Shown: in pieces, positions 9,463-17,739 of the stretch
How the letters are laid out: each line of letters starts with the position of its first letter
How positions within the stretch are numbered: the first letter of the stretch is position 1
Assembly: GCA_013152475.1 (NCBI GenBank)
Contig: JAADGH010000223.1
Location: 23,423-87,422, forward strand
Length of the DNA: 64,000 bases
DNA from: Planctomycetota bacterium
GTDB taxonomy: Bacteria > Planctomycetota > Brocadiia > JAADGH01
Reading direction: 5' to 3'
Made by a program: the position numbers and the translations under genes
The notes under the pieces: model-generated
The model's database searches: none
The model's input: only the letters and a program-made list of their open reading frames with translations
What the model was told of the DNA's origin: nothing

Positions 9463-11145
9463 GTGTCGATCACCGGAATCTACAAAACGCCGCGCAGACT
9501 ACGGCGGCTGACCCAGATCGCACAGGTCCTGATTCGGCACGGCTTCGGCCATCTGGTCCATCAGCTCAATCTGCAGAGCTTTGTCCCCCTGCCCAAGCGC
9601 GTCCGCGAACCGTCCGCCCCCCCGGAGGGATTCGAGGAGGACGACACGCTGGCCCGGCGGCTTGTGCGGGTCATGGAGGAGCTCGGCCCCACGTTCGTGA
9701 AGCTCGGCCAGCTCCTCTCCACACGTCCGGACATCGTGCCCGAGGACCTCGCCCGCGAGCTGCGGCGCCTTCAAGACAAGGTGCGGCCCTTCGATGCGAA
9801 GGCCGCCGTAGAAATCGTGGAGCGGGAACTGAGCGCGCCGATCCGGGAGAATTTTGCCGAGTTTGAGGAGACGGCCACTGCGTCCGGGTCCCTGGGCCAG
9901 GTTCACAAGGCCCGCCTGATCGACGGTACGGACGTGGTCGTCAAGGTGAAGCGCCCGGGCATCGAACGAACCATCTTCAGCGACATAGACCTCTTGATGA
10001 TGGTAGCGAAGCGAGCCGAGGGGGTGCCCGACCTTGCCATCTTCCGCCCGGTGATGCTCACCGAGGAATTTGGCCGGTGCATGCGGCGCGAGTTGGACTT
10101 TGTGACGGAGGCCAGCAGCACATCCCGGTTTTACGAGCACTTCGGCGAGAAGGATTCGGTCCGAATTCCCAAGGTATACTGGGAGTACACAACGTCCAGC
10201 GTCCTGACCCTGGAACGGATCGACGGGGTCAGCATATCGGGCCCGGATCGTGTTCGCGAGATGGGGAGCGACCCCAAAGAGGTGGTGGACAGGATCACGT
10301 CGATGTTCATGGAACAGTTCTTCACACTGGGGCTGTTCCACGCGGACCCGCACCCCGGGAACCTGCTGATCGATGAGAAAGGCCGGATCGGGATCATCGA
10401 CTTCGGGCTGGTGGGCCATCTGGACTCGGAACTGAAGGGCCAGCTGGCCACTATGTTTATCGCGCTTTCCCGGCGGAACTTTGAGGTCGTGGTGGACATC
10501 TTTGCCGACATGGGGCTGATCACCGACGACACCAGCTTCTCCGAGCTGCAGTCGGAGCTTGCGGAGCTGTTCGAGACCTTCTACGGCATCCCCGTCCAGA
10601 AGATCGACATGCGCGATGCCTTCTCGAGGGTGATGAGCATCGTGCGGCGGCATGGGATCGTGCTCCCCCGCGACCTGGTGCTCCTGGGCCGGTCCTTCGT
10701 GACGGTGACGGGGCTGGCGCAGATGCTGGACCCGAACTTCAATCTCGCCGACGCCGCCCGTCCCCATGCCGCGGCGTTGATTCGCGAGCGGCTCTCCCCC
10801 ACCCAGGTGGCGAAGTCGGTGGGCATGAGTCTGTGGCACCTGTCCAACCTGGCAAGCCAACTGCCCCGCGACCTTCGCCGCCTCACGAAGCAGGTGCTGC
10901 GGGGCAACCTGCAATTGGCCTTTCGCCACGAGGGGCTGCAGGACCTGATTCGGGAGCTGGACCGGACGGGAAATCGGGTGACGCTGGGAATCATCCTGGC
11001 GGCGATGATCGTCGGGTCTTCATTGATCATCGCGAACAAGATCCAGATCTCGGAGATCAGCACACTGGGGGCGGCGGGGTTTTTCTTTGCCGCCGTTTTG
11101 GGGGCCTGGTTAGTGCTTGCAATTCTGAGATCGGGTAGGATATAA
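9463..11145 (+). CDS. ABC1/AarF/UbiB-family protein kinase-like protein
   Basis: A 560-residue atypical kinase-like protein of the ABC1/UbiB family, associated with quinone biosynthesis and lipid homeostasis. Diagnostic elements: the KxGQ motif ('FVKLGQLLSTRPDIVP', about residues 77-92), the Ala-rich loop 'ASGSLGQVHKARL', and the catalytic/metal motifs 'FHADPHPGNLL' and 'IIDFGLVGH'. Two C-terminal transmembrane helices (about 505-525 and 535-555) are typical of bacterial UbiB. The start is GTG 9463 (GTG 9461 is out of frame). No ubiquinone or menaquinone genes are adjacent, so its exact role is open. Confidence 0.9.
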   Translation: MSITGIYKTPRRLRRLTQIAQVLIRHGFGHLVHQLNLQSFVPLPKRVREPSAPPEGFEEDDTLARRLVRVMEELGPTFVKLGQLLSTRPDIVPEDLARELRRLQDKVRPFDAKAAVEIVERELSAPIRENFAEFEETATASGSLGQVHKARLIDGTDVVVKVKRPGIERTIFSDIDLLMMVAKRAEGVPDLAIFRPVMLTEEFGRCMRRELDFVTEASSTSRFYEHFGEKDSVRIPKVYWEYTTSSVLTLERIDGVSISGPDRVREMGSDPKEVVDRITSMFMEQFFTLGLFHADPHPGNLLIDEKGRIGIIDFGLVGHLDSELKGQLATMFIALSRRNFEVVVDIFADMGLITDDTSFSELQSELAELFETFYGIPVQKIDMRDAFSRVMSIVRRHGIVLPRDLVLLGRSFVTVTGLAQMLDPNFNLADAARPHAAALIRERLSPTQVAKSVGMSLWHLSNLASQLPRDLRRLTKQVLRGNLQLAFRHEGLQDLIRELDRTGNRVTLGIILAAMIVGSSLIIANKIQISEISTLGAAGFFFAAVLGAWLVLAILRSGRI

Positions 11146-11146
11146 T
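11117..11146 (+). promoter_or_regulatory. tRNA-Thr promoter
   Basis: TTGCAA (11117-11122), an 18-nt spacer and a perfect TATAAT (11141-11146), overlapping the end of the UbiB-family gene and placing the transcript start about 12 nt before the tRNA. Confidence 0.75.
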
Positions 11147-11164
11147 ACATATTGGAGCTCGCGT

Positions 11165-11239
11165 GCCCGCGTGGCTCAATGGTAGAGCACGGCATTCGTA
11201 ATGCTGAGGTTGTCGGTTCAACTCCGACCGCGGGCTCCA
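11165..11239 (+). tRNA. tRNA-Thr (anticodon CGT), CCA encoded
   Basis: A complete cloverleaf of 75 nt. The acceptor stem is GCCCGCG/CGCGGGC, the D-arm is GCTC...GAGC, the anticodon stem is CGGCA/TGCTG with loop TTCGTAA (anticodon CGT, decoding ACG), the T-arm is GTCGG-TTCAACT-CCGAC, the discriminator is T, and an encoded CCA ends at 11239. Confidence 0.96.
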
Positions 11240-11412
11240 TCCCCCGAAACCCGATACGGTGGGACGCTATCCTGCCGTTCTTGAATGCCCCGCAGGACCT
11301 CATCCTGCAGGGGGCAGACCGAACGAACAGGGTAAGCCGGCGATAGGCGGGGAGTTTTTCTGCGTCCACGTGCGACGCACGGAATTTGTTCAAAAAAAGT
11401 CCATATTCTGCC

Positions 11413-11441
11413 TTGACGGGTTTGTTGGAAAAGGCTATAAT
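11413..11441 (+). promoter_or_regulatory. Promoter of the lipoprotein-STAS-PilZ/HATPase genes
   Basis: TTGACG (11413-11418), a 17-nt spacer and perfect TATAAT (11436-11441), 57 nt upstream of the lipoprotein ATG. Confidence 0.75.
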
Positions 11442-11498
11442 CAGTTCGGCATTGGCTATGGGGTGCAGAGAATCGTTTGGTTATTGGGAGAGAGAGAT

Positions 11499-12080
11499 AT
11501 GCTGAAAAGACTTAGCCGGATTCCTGCCTTCGCCGTGCTATGCGTGAGCGTGAGCGGGTGTGCGATGTGGTTCGCGCAGTCGTGGGACAGCGGGACGAAC
11601 GGCCCGGCTGGTCGGTTCAAAGAACTGCAAGCGATCCTGCCCGAGGGGGTCTTGGGGACATACAAGAACGTGGAGGTCCTTCCGTTTGCCGAGCAGATTC
11701 CGCATCTTGCCCCATCGCCCGTGGTGACATCGGTGGCCCATGAGATCGCCGCAGCCATCGAGGAAACGAAGCTGTTTCTGGTGGTGACGACGGTGGCGAA
11801 TCAGCCGCCCCAGGGGACGCTGGTCATCCAGGGCGAGATCGTCTACTACGATCCCGGGGAGGTGAACGAGCGTGTTCTTGGGATAAGCGGGGAGTGTGAG
11901 CTGATTGCGCGCGTTTCCTTGATCGACAAGGAGACGGGGAACATCATTGGGAAGGTCGATGCCCGGGGAATCGTGAAGACCACGTTCAACGAGGCCGAGA
12001 CCGTGAGCCAGGGGGTGGCCAAGGGCGTGGCGAAATGGATCAAAGAAAACCATCCGCTGGCCAAAGAGGACAACAAGTAA
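11499..12080 (+). CDS. Predicted lipoprotein, DUF4410-like
   Basis: A 193-residue exported lipoprotein: the N-terminus 'MLKRLSRIPAFAVLCVSVSGC' has a positive n-region, a hydrophobic core and a lipobox ending in Cys21. The mature part has the beta-rich pattern of small lipoproteins that describe a 'PFAEQIP' segment followed by 'GTLVIQGEIVYYDPGEVNER' and 'INKETG'-like phrases, resembling DUF4410. No function is known. The ATG at 11499 is preceded by GGGAGAGAGAG; a longer in-frame reading back to 11259 has no signal peptide and was not used. The STAS gene follows after 20 nt. Confidence 0.7.
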   Translation: MLKRLSRIPAFAVLCVSVSGCAMWFAQSWDSGTNGPAGRFKELQAILPEGVLGTYKNVEVLPFAEQIPHLAPSPVVTSVAHEIAAAIEETKLFLVVTTVANQPPQGTLVIQGEIVYYDPGEVNERVLGISGECELIARVSLIDKETGNIIGKVDARGIVKTTFNEAETVSQGVAKGVAKWIKENHPLAKEDNK

Positions 12081-12100
12081 ACGGGTGAATGTCTTAAGCC

Positions 12101-12454
12101 ATGAGCGCAAATGTAACCGTTAGCGTCAGAGAAATTCAATCTCCCCCGGCCTTGATCTTTGAGATCACCGGCACGATGGACTCCTCGAAAGACCTGGAGT
12201 ACATCGCAGGCGTGATCGAGTCCAGCGACAAAGAGCTTTTTCTTCTCTCGATGTCCGGCGTCGATTACATCAACAGCGCAGGTGTGGGCGAGATCATCTC
12301 GATCAGCCACTCCGTAAAAGAGGCGGGAAAGAAGCTGTGCTTCGCGGGAATGCACCCCTACGTTCGTGGTGTCTTCGAGTTGCTTGGCGGACATTACTTT
12401 GTGCCTGTGTATGATTCGGAAGCCGAAGCCCTGGCCGCGCAGGGGCAGCAGTAA
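12101..12454 (+). CDS. STAS-domain anti-sigma factor antagonist
   Basis: A 117-residue single STAS domain of the SpoIIAA/RsbV type, which in partner-switching binds and neutralises an anti-sigma kinase. The phosphorylatable Ser is in 'VDYINSAGVGEIISIS' (about residue 58), in the usual position before helix 2. The family length is about 105-115 residues. The next gene encodes an HATPase-type partner, so the two probably form a regulatory pair, although no sigma factor or PP2C phosphatase is nearby. Confidence 0.85.
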   Translation: MSANVTVSVREIQSPPALIFEITGTMDSSKDLEYIAGVIESSDKELFLLSMSGVDYINSAGVGEIISISHSVKEAGKKLCFAGMHPYVRGVFELLGGHYFVPVYDSEAEALAAQGQQ

Positions 12455-12487
12455 TCGGTGGGTTTGTCTTGACGGAGAAGTGCGCAC

Positions 12488-13327
12488 ATGCTGCCAAGAA
12501 GTAAGGCATTGCGTCGGCTTCGATGCAGCGCAGATTTGCTTGTCTCGCTGGAAGACGGCCGTTCCTTCAATGGCATCGTGCGAGATGTCAGCACCACGGG
12601 GCTTTGCGGCTTTCTGAGTTCTTCCGATCTCGACATCACCCCTCCCGGGGCGAGAATGCAGGTCACGGCCAGCGGCGCCGAAGGCAGCATCGGCCCCATC
12701 GAGGCCGAGACCGTCGCCTCGGAGCCTTCCTTCCTCAGCGGATACGACCTCGTCTTCATGTGTAAGTTCCGATCTCTTAAGGACAGAGACCGCGAGTCCG
12801 TCGAGAAATTCATCAAGGACAACCGCCTCGACCCCGCCTCCGAGCGCCCTGCGGAGATGGAGTCCGAGCCGCTTGCCCTCCCGGATATACAAAACGCGGA
12901 TGTCGTGCAGTTCACCTTCCCCGCTCGATTTGCCTATGTGGCCCACTTCCGCGACGCCTGCGAAAAGCTGGCCGAGGAGGCCGGGTTCGAGGAGTTCGAC
13001 TGCCACATGATCAAAATCGTGGCGGACGAAATCTTCAGCAACGCCCTGCATCACGGCTCCGACTCCTACGGCGCCTCGCGAATCCACGCGCGCGTGCTCG
13101 TCGGTCCCGATGCCGTCGCGCTCTGCGTGCGGGACCACTGCGGCAGGCCCTTCGACTATCAGAAGTACCGGAAGACGCCCGAAGAGGGTGAGGCCCCCGC
13201 TCAGGGCTCGGGGCTGAACCTGGTCCACCGGATCGTGGACGACTGGACGGTGAAGATCGAGCCCGGAAAATTCACGGAGGTCTGCGCCCTCAAACGAAAG
13301 GCCCACCACCCCACGCACACGCGATAG
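12488..13327 (+). CDS. PilZ domain fused to RsbW-like HATPase domain
   Basis: A 279-residue cytoplasmic protein. Residues ~5-105 look like a PilZ domain: an RxxxR-like N-terminus ('RRLRCSADLLVSLEDGR') followed by 'GIVRDVSTTGLCGFL', resembling the [D/N]xSxxG motif. Residues ~135-270 form a GHKL/HATPase_c_2 domain of anti-sigma kinases, with the N-box in 'ADEIFSNALHHG' and a G-box 'GSGLNLVHRIVDDW'. By analogy it would bind ATP and the STAS protein encoded just upstream, with c-di-GMP as a possible input. The PilZ assignment is weaker than the HATPase one because the first arginine motif is imperfect. Confidence 0.75.
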   Translation: MLPRSKALRRLRCSADLLVSLEDGRSFNGIVRDVSTTGLCGFLSSSDLDITPPGARMQVTASGAEGSIGPIEAETVASEPSFLSGYDLVFMCKFRSLKDRDRESVEKFIKDNRLDPASERPAEMESEPLALPDIQNADVVQFTFPARFAYVAHFRDACEKLAEEAGFEEFDCHMIKIVADEIFSNALHHGSDSYGASRIHARVLVGPDAVALCVRDHCGRPFDYQKYRKTPEEGEAPAQGSGLNLVHRIVDDWTVKIEPGKFTEVCALKRKAHHPTHTR

Positions 13328-13339
13328 CGCACCCCTGCC

Positions 13340-13873
13340 TTATTCGACGTCGATATCCTCCGCCAGCACGATGTAGATGTTGTCGCCCCTGCCGTAGATG
13401 TTCTCCTGGACCTTGATAATGCCGTAGATTATGATGGTCGTATAGGGGCGGATGCGATTCAGCTTCGCGATGAGCTTCGGCTTGCTCTTCGCCACGTAGG
13501 CCGTTCGATTCCCGGTGAACGAGAAGTTGATATAATTTGCGTCCGTGATCCCCAGTCTCTCCGCCGGGGCGAAAAAGTGCCCGATCCCGGTATAGCGGAC
13601 GGTGAGCCTGACCTTGTGGTTGTGATACTTCTTCTTCTCGAAGCGAACCTTCTCCCAGCTCACAGCTTCGTAGGCGTCACGTGGCGAAGGCGCGCCGGCC
13701 GTGGGGGACGGGGCCGCGGCCTGGCCCAGTTTCGTCCCGCAGTACGGACAAAAATTCCACCGTGCCGACTCGATCTTCTCCCCGCACTTGCTGCAGGTCC
13801 CCGCGGCAAGGACGATGCCCGCCACGAGAAACACCGCGATGACACATACGATCCAGCGCATCACGTTCCGCAT
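13340..13873 (-). CDS. Exported zinc-ribbon protein of unknown function
   Basis: A 177-residue protein with an N-terminal hydrophobic segment (residues 5-22) followed at once by a four-Cys zinc ribbon, 'CSKCGEK' ... 'CPYCG' (about residues 26-47), then a Pro/Ala linker and a beta-rich domain (about 65-177). If the segment is a signal peptide, the ribbon is outside the cytoplasm, which is unusual; it may instead be a membrane anchor. The ATG at 13873 is preceded by AAGGAG. It lies 4 nt after the cupin gene, so they are co-transcribed. It converges with the PilZ/HATPase gene with a 12-nt gap. Confidence 0.65.
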   Translation of the reverse strand: MRNVMRWIVCVIAVFLVAGIVLAAGTCSKCGEKIESARWNFCPYCGTKLGQAAAPSPTAGAPSPRDAYEAVSWEKVRFEKKKYHNHKVRLTVRYTGIGHFFAPAERLGITDANYINFSFTGNRTAYVAKSKPKLIAKLNRIRPYTTIIIYGIIKVQENIYGRGDNIYIVLAEDIDVE

Positions 13874-13877
13874 CGCA

Positions 13878-14447
13878 CTACTCCTTCTTCGCTCGGACAG
13901 GCACCATGTCCCCGCCCAGCGGTGTGGGCGTCTGGACCACCAGGGTAACAAACGGTTTCTCCCCCGTGTTGATCAAACTGTGAACCACGTTTCGAGGAAT
14001 GGCAAAAATACTTCCGGGCTTGGCCACGTATCGGTCCTCGCCGATGATCATGATGCCATGGCCCTTGATGACGTAAACCGTCTCGTCATGCGACTGATAA
14101 TACCGCGGCTTTATGTCCCCGTTGTACTGATTCACCAGCACGCGCGCGCTGCCGAACTTGCTCAGCATCAGCCGCAGCGCCTCGTCGTCCTTTCCGATGG
14201 CGCGCGCCTTCAGGACGGTGTCCGCCAGGTAGCAAACCGGCTTGTCTTCCGGGAGGAACTTGATCGGGATGATGTCCTCCAGCACAATCTCCGGTGCCTT
14301 TTTCGGTTGTGCATGGGGAGCAGCCGGTTCCGGCTGAACAGCCAGTTCCGCCGCGTCCTCCACCGTCTCCAGCTTCGCACAGCCGATATTCAGCAGCGCC
14401 AGGACCAGAACAGGAATTCCAATGTGCCGCCTCAAGCAACGTGCCAA
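13878..14447 (-). CDS. Cupin-domain lipoprotein
   Basis: A 189-residue lipoprotein. The N-terminus has a signal and lipobox ('VLALLNIGC', Cys23). After a Pro/Ala-rich linker, a cupin fold (about residues 95-185) shows motif 1 as 'YQSHDETVYVIKGHGIMIIGE' in shortened form, with 'HDETVYVIKG', and motif 2 as 'PRNVVHSLINTG'. It has two clear His and an acidic residue for a metal site; substrate unknown. It starts at TTG (14447), supported by a perfect AGGAGGT six bases upstream. It is coupled (16-nt overlap) to the small ORF before it and followed by the zinc-ribbon gene. Confidence 0.75.
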   Translation of the reverse strand: MARCLRRHIGIPVLVLALLNIGCAKLETVEDAAELAVQPEPAAPHAQPKKAPEIVLEDIIPIKFLPEDKPVCYLADTVLKARAIGKDDEALRLMLSKFGSARVLVNQYNGDIKPRYYQSHDETVYVIKGHGIMIIGEDRYVAKPGSIFAIPRNVVHSLINTGEKPFVTLVVQTPTPLGGDMVPVRAKKE

Positions 14448-14644
14448 TGGTGTACCTCCTCAAACTCATTGTCTATGGAAACTGTGGCGCATTCTCCAGA
14501 AGCCGGTAGCTCTTCGTGCACTGCCAGCTCTGCGCCTCCGCGCAGCAGCTCCTGGGCCTTCGCGACAGGACCCTCCGGACCTTTCTGGCCCCAGACCAGA
14601 CCCCCGGAACATAGAACCGCGCTCGTCACGAGCGCCGCACGCAC
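14432..14644 (-). CDS. Small secreted protein (hypothetical)
   Basis: A possible 70-residue protein filling the gap between the E2 gene and the cupin gene. From GTG 14644 it reads 'MRAALVTSAVLCSGGLVWGQ', a short, convincing signal peptide, then a charged mature part ending in a His-rich tail ('VHHWHVA'). It begins 16 nt after the E2 stop, with GAAGAG upstream, and overlaps the cupin start by 16 nt. An ATG at 14695 would give 87 residues but would overlap the E2 gene. No family is recognised. Confidence 0.45.
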   Translation of the reverse strand: MRAALVTSAVLCSGGLVWGQKGPEGPVAKAQELLRGGAELAVHEELPASGECATVSIDNEFEEVHHWHVA

Positions 14645-14660
14645 AAGTTTTCTCTTCAGG

Positions 14661-16022
14661 TTACTCAAGGAGAAGCTCAGGTTCGGCAAGGGCATCCTTG
14701 ATCTTCTTCAGAAAAGTCGCCGCCTGCGCGCCGTCGATCGTTCGATGGTCGCCCGACAGGGTGACGGTCATCATCGACCGGACCTGAATCCCCCCATGGA
14801 TCACCACCGGCTTCTCCGCAATCCGCCCGATGCCGAGGATCGCGCTCTCGCCGGGGTTGATGATCGGGACAAAGGCATCCACGTCGAACATGCCCAGGTT
14901 CGATATCGTCAGGCATCCCCCCTCAAACTCGTCTGGGTTCAGCTTCTTGCCCCGGGCCCGTTTCACGAGATCGGCGCTCTCTACGGCGATCTGTGCCAGC
15001 GTTTTCATCTGCACGCACTTTACCACCGGCACGATCAGACCGCCGTCCAGCGACACGGCCAGGCCGATGTTGACATCGGCGCGGCGAAGGATGGCATCGC
15101 CCAGCCAGGCGCTGTTCATCCCCGGCACGTCCTCGAATGCAAGCACACAGGCCCGCATCAGGATGTCGTTGAAGGAGATCCGCACCTCCCCCTCGTCGTT
15201 CAGCTTCTTCCGGAATGGTATGACCTTGGTCATGTCCATGTCCATCATCAGGTAGAAGTGTGGCACCTCGCGGAAGCTGTAGGACAGGCGATCCGCGATC
15301 ACCCTGCGCATGGCCGTCAGCTCGATGCGCTCCCCTCGCGCGGGGACGGCCCTGGCCACGTCTTCCTTCATAATTCTGTCGCTCGTCCCGCTGCCCTTCA
15401 CCTTCAGGATGTCCACGCCCCGCCGGAAGGCGATCTCTCTGGCCGTCGGTGTGATGCGCACGGCCGCCGTTCGTTCCAGGTAGGCTTCGACATCGCGCTC
15501 GATGATCCGTCCGTTCGGTCCGCTGCCCGTCAGGCACTCCAGGGCCACCCTCTCTTCCTTCGACCGCCTCTTCGCACGGGGCGAGGCGAAGACCCGCTCC
15601 GGCATCAGCGCCACTGCCGGGGCCGGTGCGGGAGACGGCGCCGTGGGAGCAAGCGCCGGTGGTGGCGGGGGCGCCGCCCCGGGTGTCGGAGCGCTCCGTG
15701 GCGCCGAAGGAGCCGCCTTCGGTCTGGGCGCTTCCTCCGCCGGGGCCGGGGGCGGCGCGGCAATGTCGTCCGGGATCTCATCGCCGGGGTCGCCGAGCAC
15801 CGCAATCACATGGTTCACCGGCACCTCCACACCTTCTTCCGCAAATATCTTGAGGAGTGTGCCTTCCCAGTACGACTCCACCTCGAGTGTCGCCTTGTCC
15901 GTCGTAATCTCGAGGAGGACATCTCCCTTGGCGACCTTATCGCCTTCTGTCTTGACCCATTTTTCGACCGTGGCCTTTTCCATCGTCTGCCCAAGCTTGG
16001 GCATGGTGACTTTCGAGATCAT
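14661..16022 (-). CDS. 2-oxoacid dehydrogenase dihydrolipoamide acyltransferase (E2)
   Basis: A 453-residue E2 core of a pyruvate- or branched-chain-type dehydrogenase complex, transferring an acyl group from lipoate to CoA. There is an N-terminal lipoyl domain with the lipoylated Lys43 in 'TTDKATLEV', an Ala/Pro linker (about 85-135), two E3-binding segments (about 145-180 and 185-215; 'ASPRAKRRSKEERV' and 'ITPTAREIAFRRGVDI'), and a catalytic domain with active site 'LSGDHRTIDGAQAA'. No E1 or E3 gene is nearby. AGGAGGT precedes the ATG. Which 2-oxoacid it serves cannot be settled here. Confidence 0.9.
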   Translation of the reverse strand: MISKVTMPKLGQTMEKATVEKWVKTEGDKVAKGDVLLEITTDKATLEVESYWEGTLLKIFAEEGVEVPVNHVIAVLGDPGDEIPDDIAAPPPAPAEEAPRPKAAPSAPRSAPTPGAAPPPPPALAPTAPSPAPAPAVALMPERVFASPRAKRRSKEERVALECLTGSGPNGRIIERDVEAYLERTAAVRITPTAREIAFRRGVDILKVKGSGTSDRIMKEDVARAVPARGERIELTAMRRVIADRLSYSFREVPHFYLMMDMDMTKVIPFRKKLNDEGEVRISFNDILMRACVLAFEDVPGMNSAWLGDAILRRADVNIGLAVSLDGGLIVPVVKCVQMKTLAQIAVESADLVKRARGKKLNPDEFEGGCLTISNLGMFDVDAFVPIINPGESAILGIGRIAEKPVVIHGGIQVRSMMTVTLSGDHRTIDGAQAATFLKKIKDALAEPELLLE

Positions 16023-16055
16023 ATTCCGACGACCTCCTGGCTTCTCTTGTCCTTG

Positions 16056-16961
16056 TTACGAAATGGCCCCGTTATCCCTGGCATTGAACCGAAACTCCGT
16101 CCGCACCAACTCCTGAAAGGCCCCGGGCAGGGCTTCGACGATATCCGTTGCGATCATGGAGATCTGCCCGAGTTTCTTGGCGGCCAGGTCGCCCGCCAGG
16201 CCGTGGGCGTACACGCCGAGGGCGGACGCCTCGAAGGTGTCCAGGCCCTGGGCGATCAGCGCGGCGATCATGCCCGTGAGCACGTCGCCGGCGCCGCCGG
16301 TCGCCATGCCCGGGTTGCCGGTGGGGTTGACGAACATCCGGTCGCCGTCGGTGACGATGGTCTCGTGGCCCTTTAGGACAACGATCGTGTCGTACCGCTC
16401 GGCAAAGACCATTGCCGTCTTGACCCGGTTGCTCTGGACCTCCGCAGTGGACTTGAAGCCCATCAGACGGGCCATCTCCCGCGGATGCGGCGTGACCACG
16501 ATCCGCTTGTCCCGCCCGTCGATCGCATAGAGGTCGTTCGCCACGTTGTTGATGCCGTCGGCGTCCAGAACGATGGGGGCCTCGATCTGTTGAAGGAGCG
16601 AGACGATCGCACGCTTTGTTTCGTCGTCGCGCGAGATGCCCGGCCCGATCGCAGCGACATCGGCGCGCTTCGATGTATTGACCAGCATGGGGGCCGCCGC
16701 CTCGGCAAGCGCGCCGTTTTTTGTTGCCGGCAGAGGCTGCACCAGGCAGCAGGGAAGCTGCGGGGCAAGGATGCGCGCGCTCCGGGTGGGGGACCCCAGG
16801 ATCACCAAGCCTGCGCCGCATCGCAAGGCCCCCTGGCAGCAAAGGTAGGCTGCACCGTTCATCGTGCGCGACCCGGCGACGACCTGCACCGTGCCGTAGG
16901 TGCCTTTATGGCTGTCCGGCTCACGAGTGGCGAGCTTGGGGAGTTTTTTTACGAGTCGCAT
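16056..16961 (-). CDS. nnrD: ADP/ATP-dependent NAD(P)H-hydrate dehydratase
   Basis: A 301-residue carbohydrate-kinase-fold protein that repairs hydrated NAD(P)H. Markers include 'LDADGINNVA', 'VTPHPREMARLMG', 'VVLKGHETIVTDGDR' and the catalytic 'GNPGMATGGAGDVLTGMIAAL'. It consists of the dehydratase domain only; the epimerase (NnrE/YjeF-N) domain that is often fused in front is missing and not seen in the window. Its start overlaps the end of larB by 41 nt, so the two are translationally linked. Confidence 0.92.
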   Translation of the reverse strand: MRLVKKLPKLATREPDSHKGTYGTVQVVAGSRTMNGAAYLCCQGALRCGAGLVILGSPTRSARILAPQLPCCLVQPLPATKNGALAEAAAPMLVNTSKRADVAAIGPGISRDDETKRAIVSLLQQIEAPIVLDADGINNVANDLYAIDGRDKRIVVTPHPREMARLMGFKSTAEVQSNRVKTAMVFAERYDTIVVLKGHETIVTDGDRMFVNPTGNPGMATGGAGDVLTGMIAALIAQGLDTFEASALGVYAHGLAGDLAAKKLGQISMIATDIVEALPGAFQELVRTEFRFNARDNGAIS

Positions 16962-17739
16962 CGCGCACGGTCTCCTTTTTCGTCCGCACGGTTCCGGTCT
17001 GGTTGATCAGGGACGCCACGTAACCCGCCCCGAACCCGTTGTCAATGTTCACCACGCACACATTGGCCGAGCAGCTATTCAGCATACCCAGCAGCGCGGC
17101 GATGCCGCCGAAGCTCGCGCCGTATCCCACGCTCGTGGGCACGGCAATCACCGGTCGGTCCACCAGGCCGCCGACAACGCTGGCCAGCGCCCCCTCCATG
17201 CCGGCGGCGACAACGAGGACGTTCGCCTTGGCCAGGTCGCTGTGGCTGCTGAGCAGCCGGTGGATCCCGGCCACACCGGCGTCGTACAACGTCTCCACCC
17301 GATTTCCCATCGCCTCGGCGGTCACGCGGGCCTCCTCGGCCACAGGAATATCGGACGTGCCGGCCGTGATGACCAGGATCAGGCCGCCGGATACCTTCGG
17401 CGGCTGCTTTTGGATCACGATCATCCGGGCCATCTTATTATAGTGGGCCTCCGGGTGTTTTTCAAGCACCGCGTCGAAGACCTCTGGCGCGGCGCGCGTG
17501 GCGAGAGCGCGTCCGCCGCCTTTCACAATCACGTCGAGAATGTTGAGGATCTGCTCGGTCGTCTTTCCCTGGCAGAGTACGACCTCCGGGAAGCCGCAGC
17601 GCAGCTCGCGGTGCAGGTCCACCCGCGCGTGGCCGAGGTCCTGGAACGGCAGCAACCGGAGCCTTTCCATTGCCCCGCTCACGGACAGCGTGCCCGTCTT
17701 TACGGCGGCGAGGATTTTCTTGAGATCAGTCTTGTTCAT
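16921..17739 (-). CDS. larB: Nickel-pincer cofactor biosynthesis protein LarB (AIR carboxylase-like)
   Basis: A 272-residue LarB-type protein, related to PurE, that carboxylates and hydrolyses nicotinic acid adenine dinucleotide in synthesis of the nickel-pincer cofactor. The AIR-carboxylase core (about residues 125-255) shows 'VITAGTSDIPVAEEA', 'VAAGMEGALASVVGGL' and 'VPTSVGYGASFGGIAALLGML'. MNKTDLKK at 17739 was preferred to an upstream in-frame start at 17769. It overlaps both tsaD and nnrD. No larC, larE or larA is in the window, so completion of the cofactor depends on genes elsewhere. Confidence 0.9.
   Translation of the reverse strand: MNKTDLKKILAAVKTGTLSVSGAMERLRLLPFQDLGHARVDLHRELRCGFPEVVLCQGKTTEQILNILDVIVKGGGRALATRAAPEVFDAVLEKHPEAHYNKMARMIVIQKQPPKVSGGLILVITAGTSDIPVAEEARVTAEAMGNRVETLYDAGVAGIHRLLSSHSDLAKANVLVVAAGMEGALASVVGGLVDRPVIAVPTSVGYGASFGGIAALLGMLNSCSANVCVVNIDNGFGAGYVASLINQTGTVRTKKETVRDATRKKTPQARHS

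Noticed and set aside
13701..16376. Plus-strand frame of 891 codons across the E2 and cupin genes
   Set aside because: Runs antisense to several genes with clear motifs; composition is unlike a real protein.
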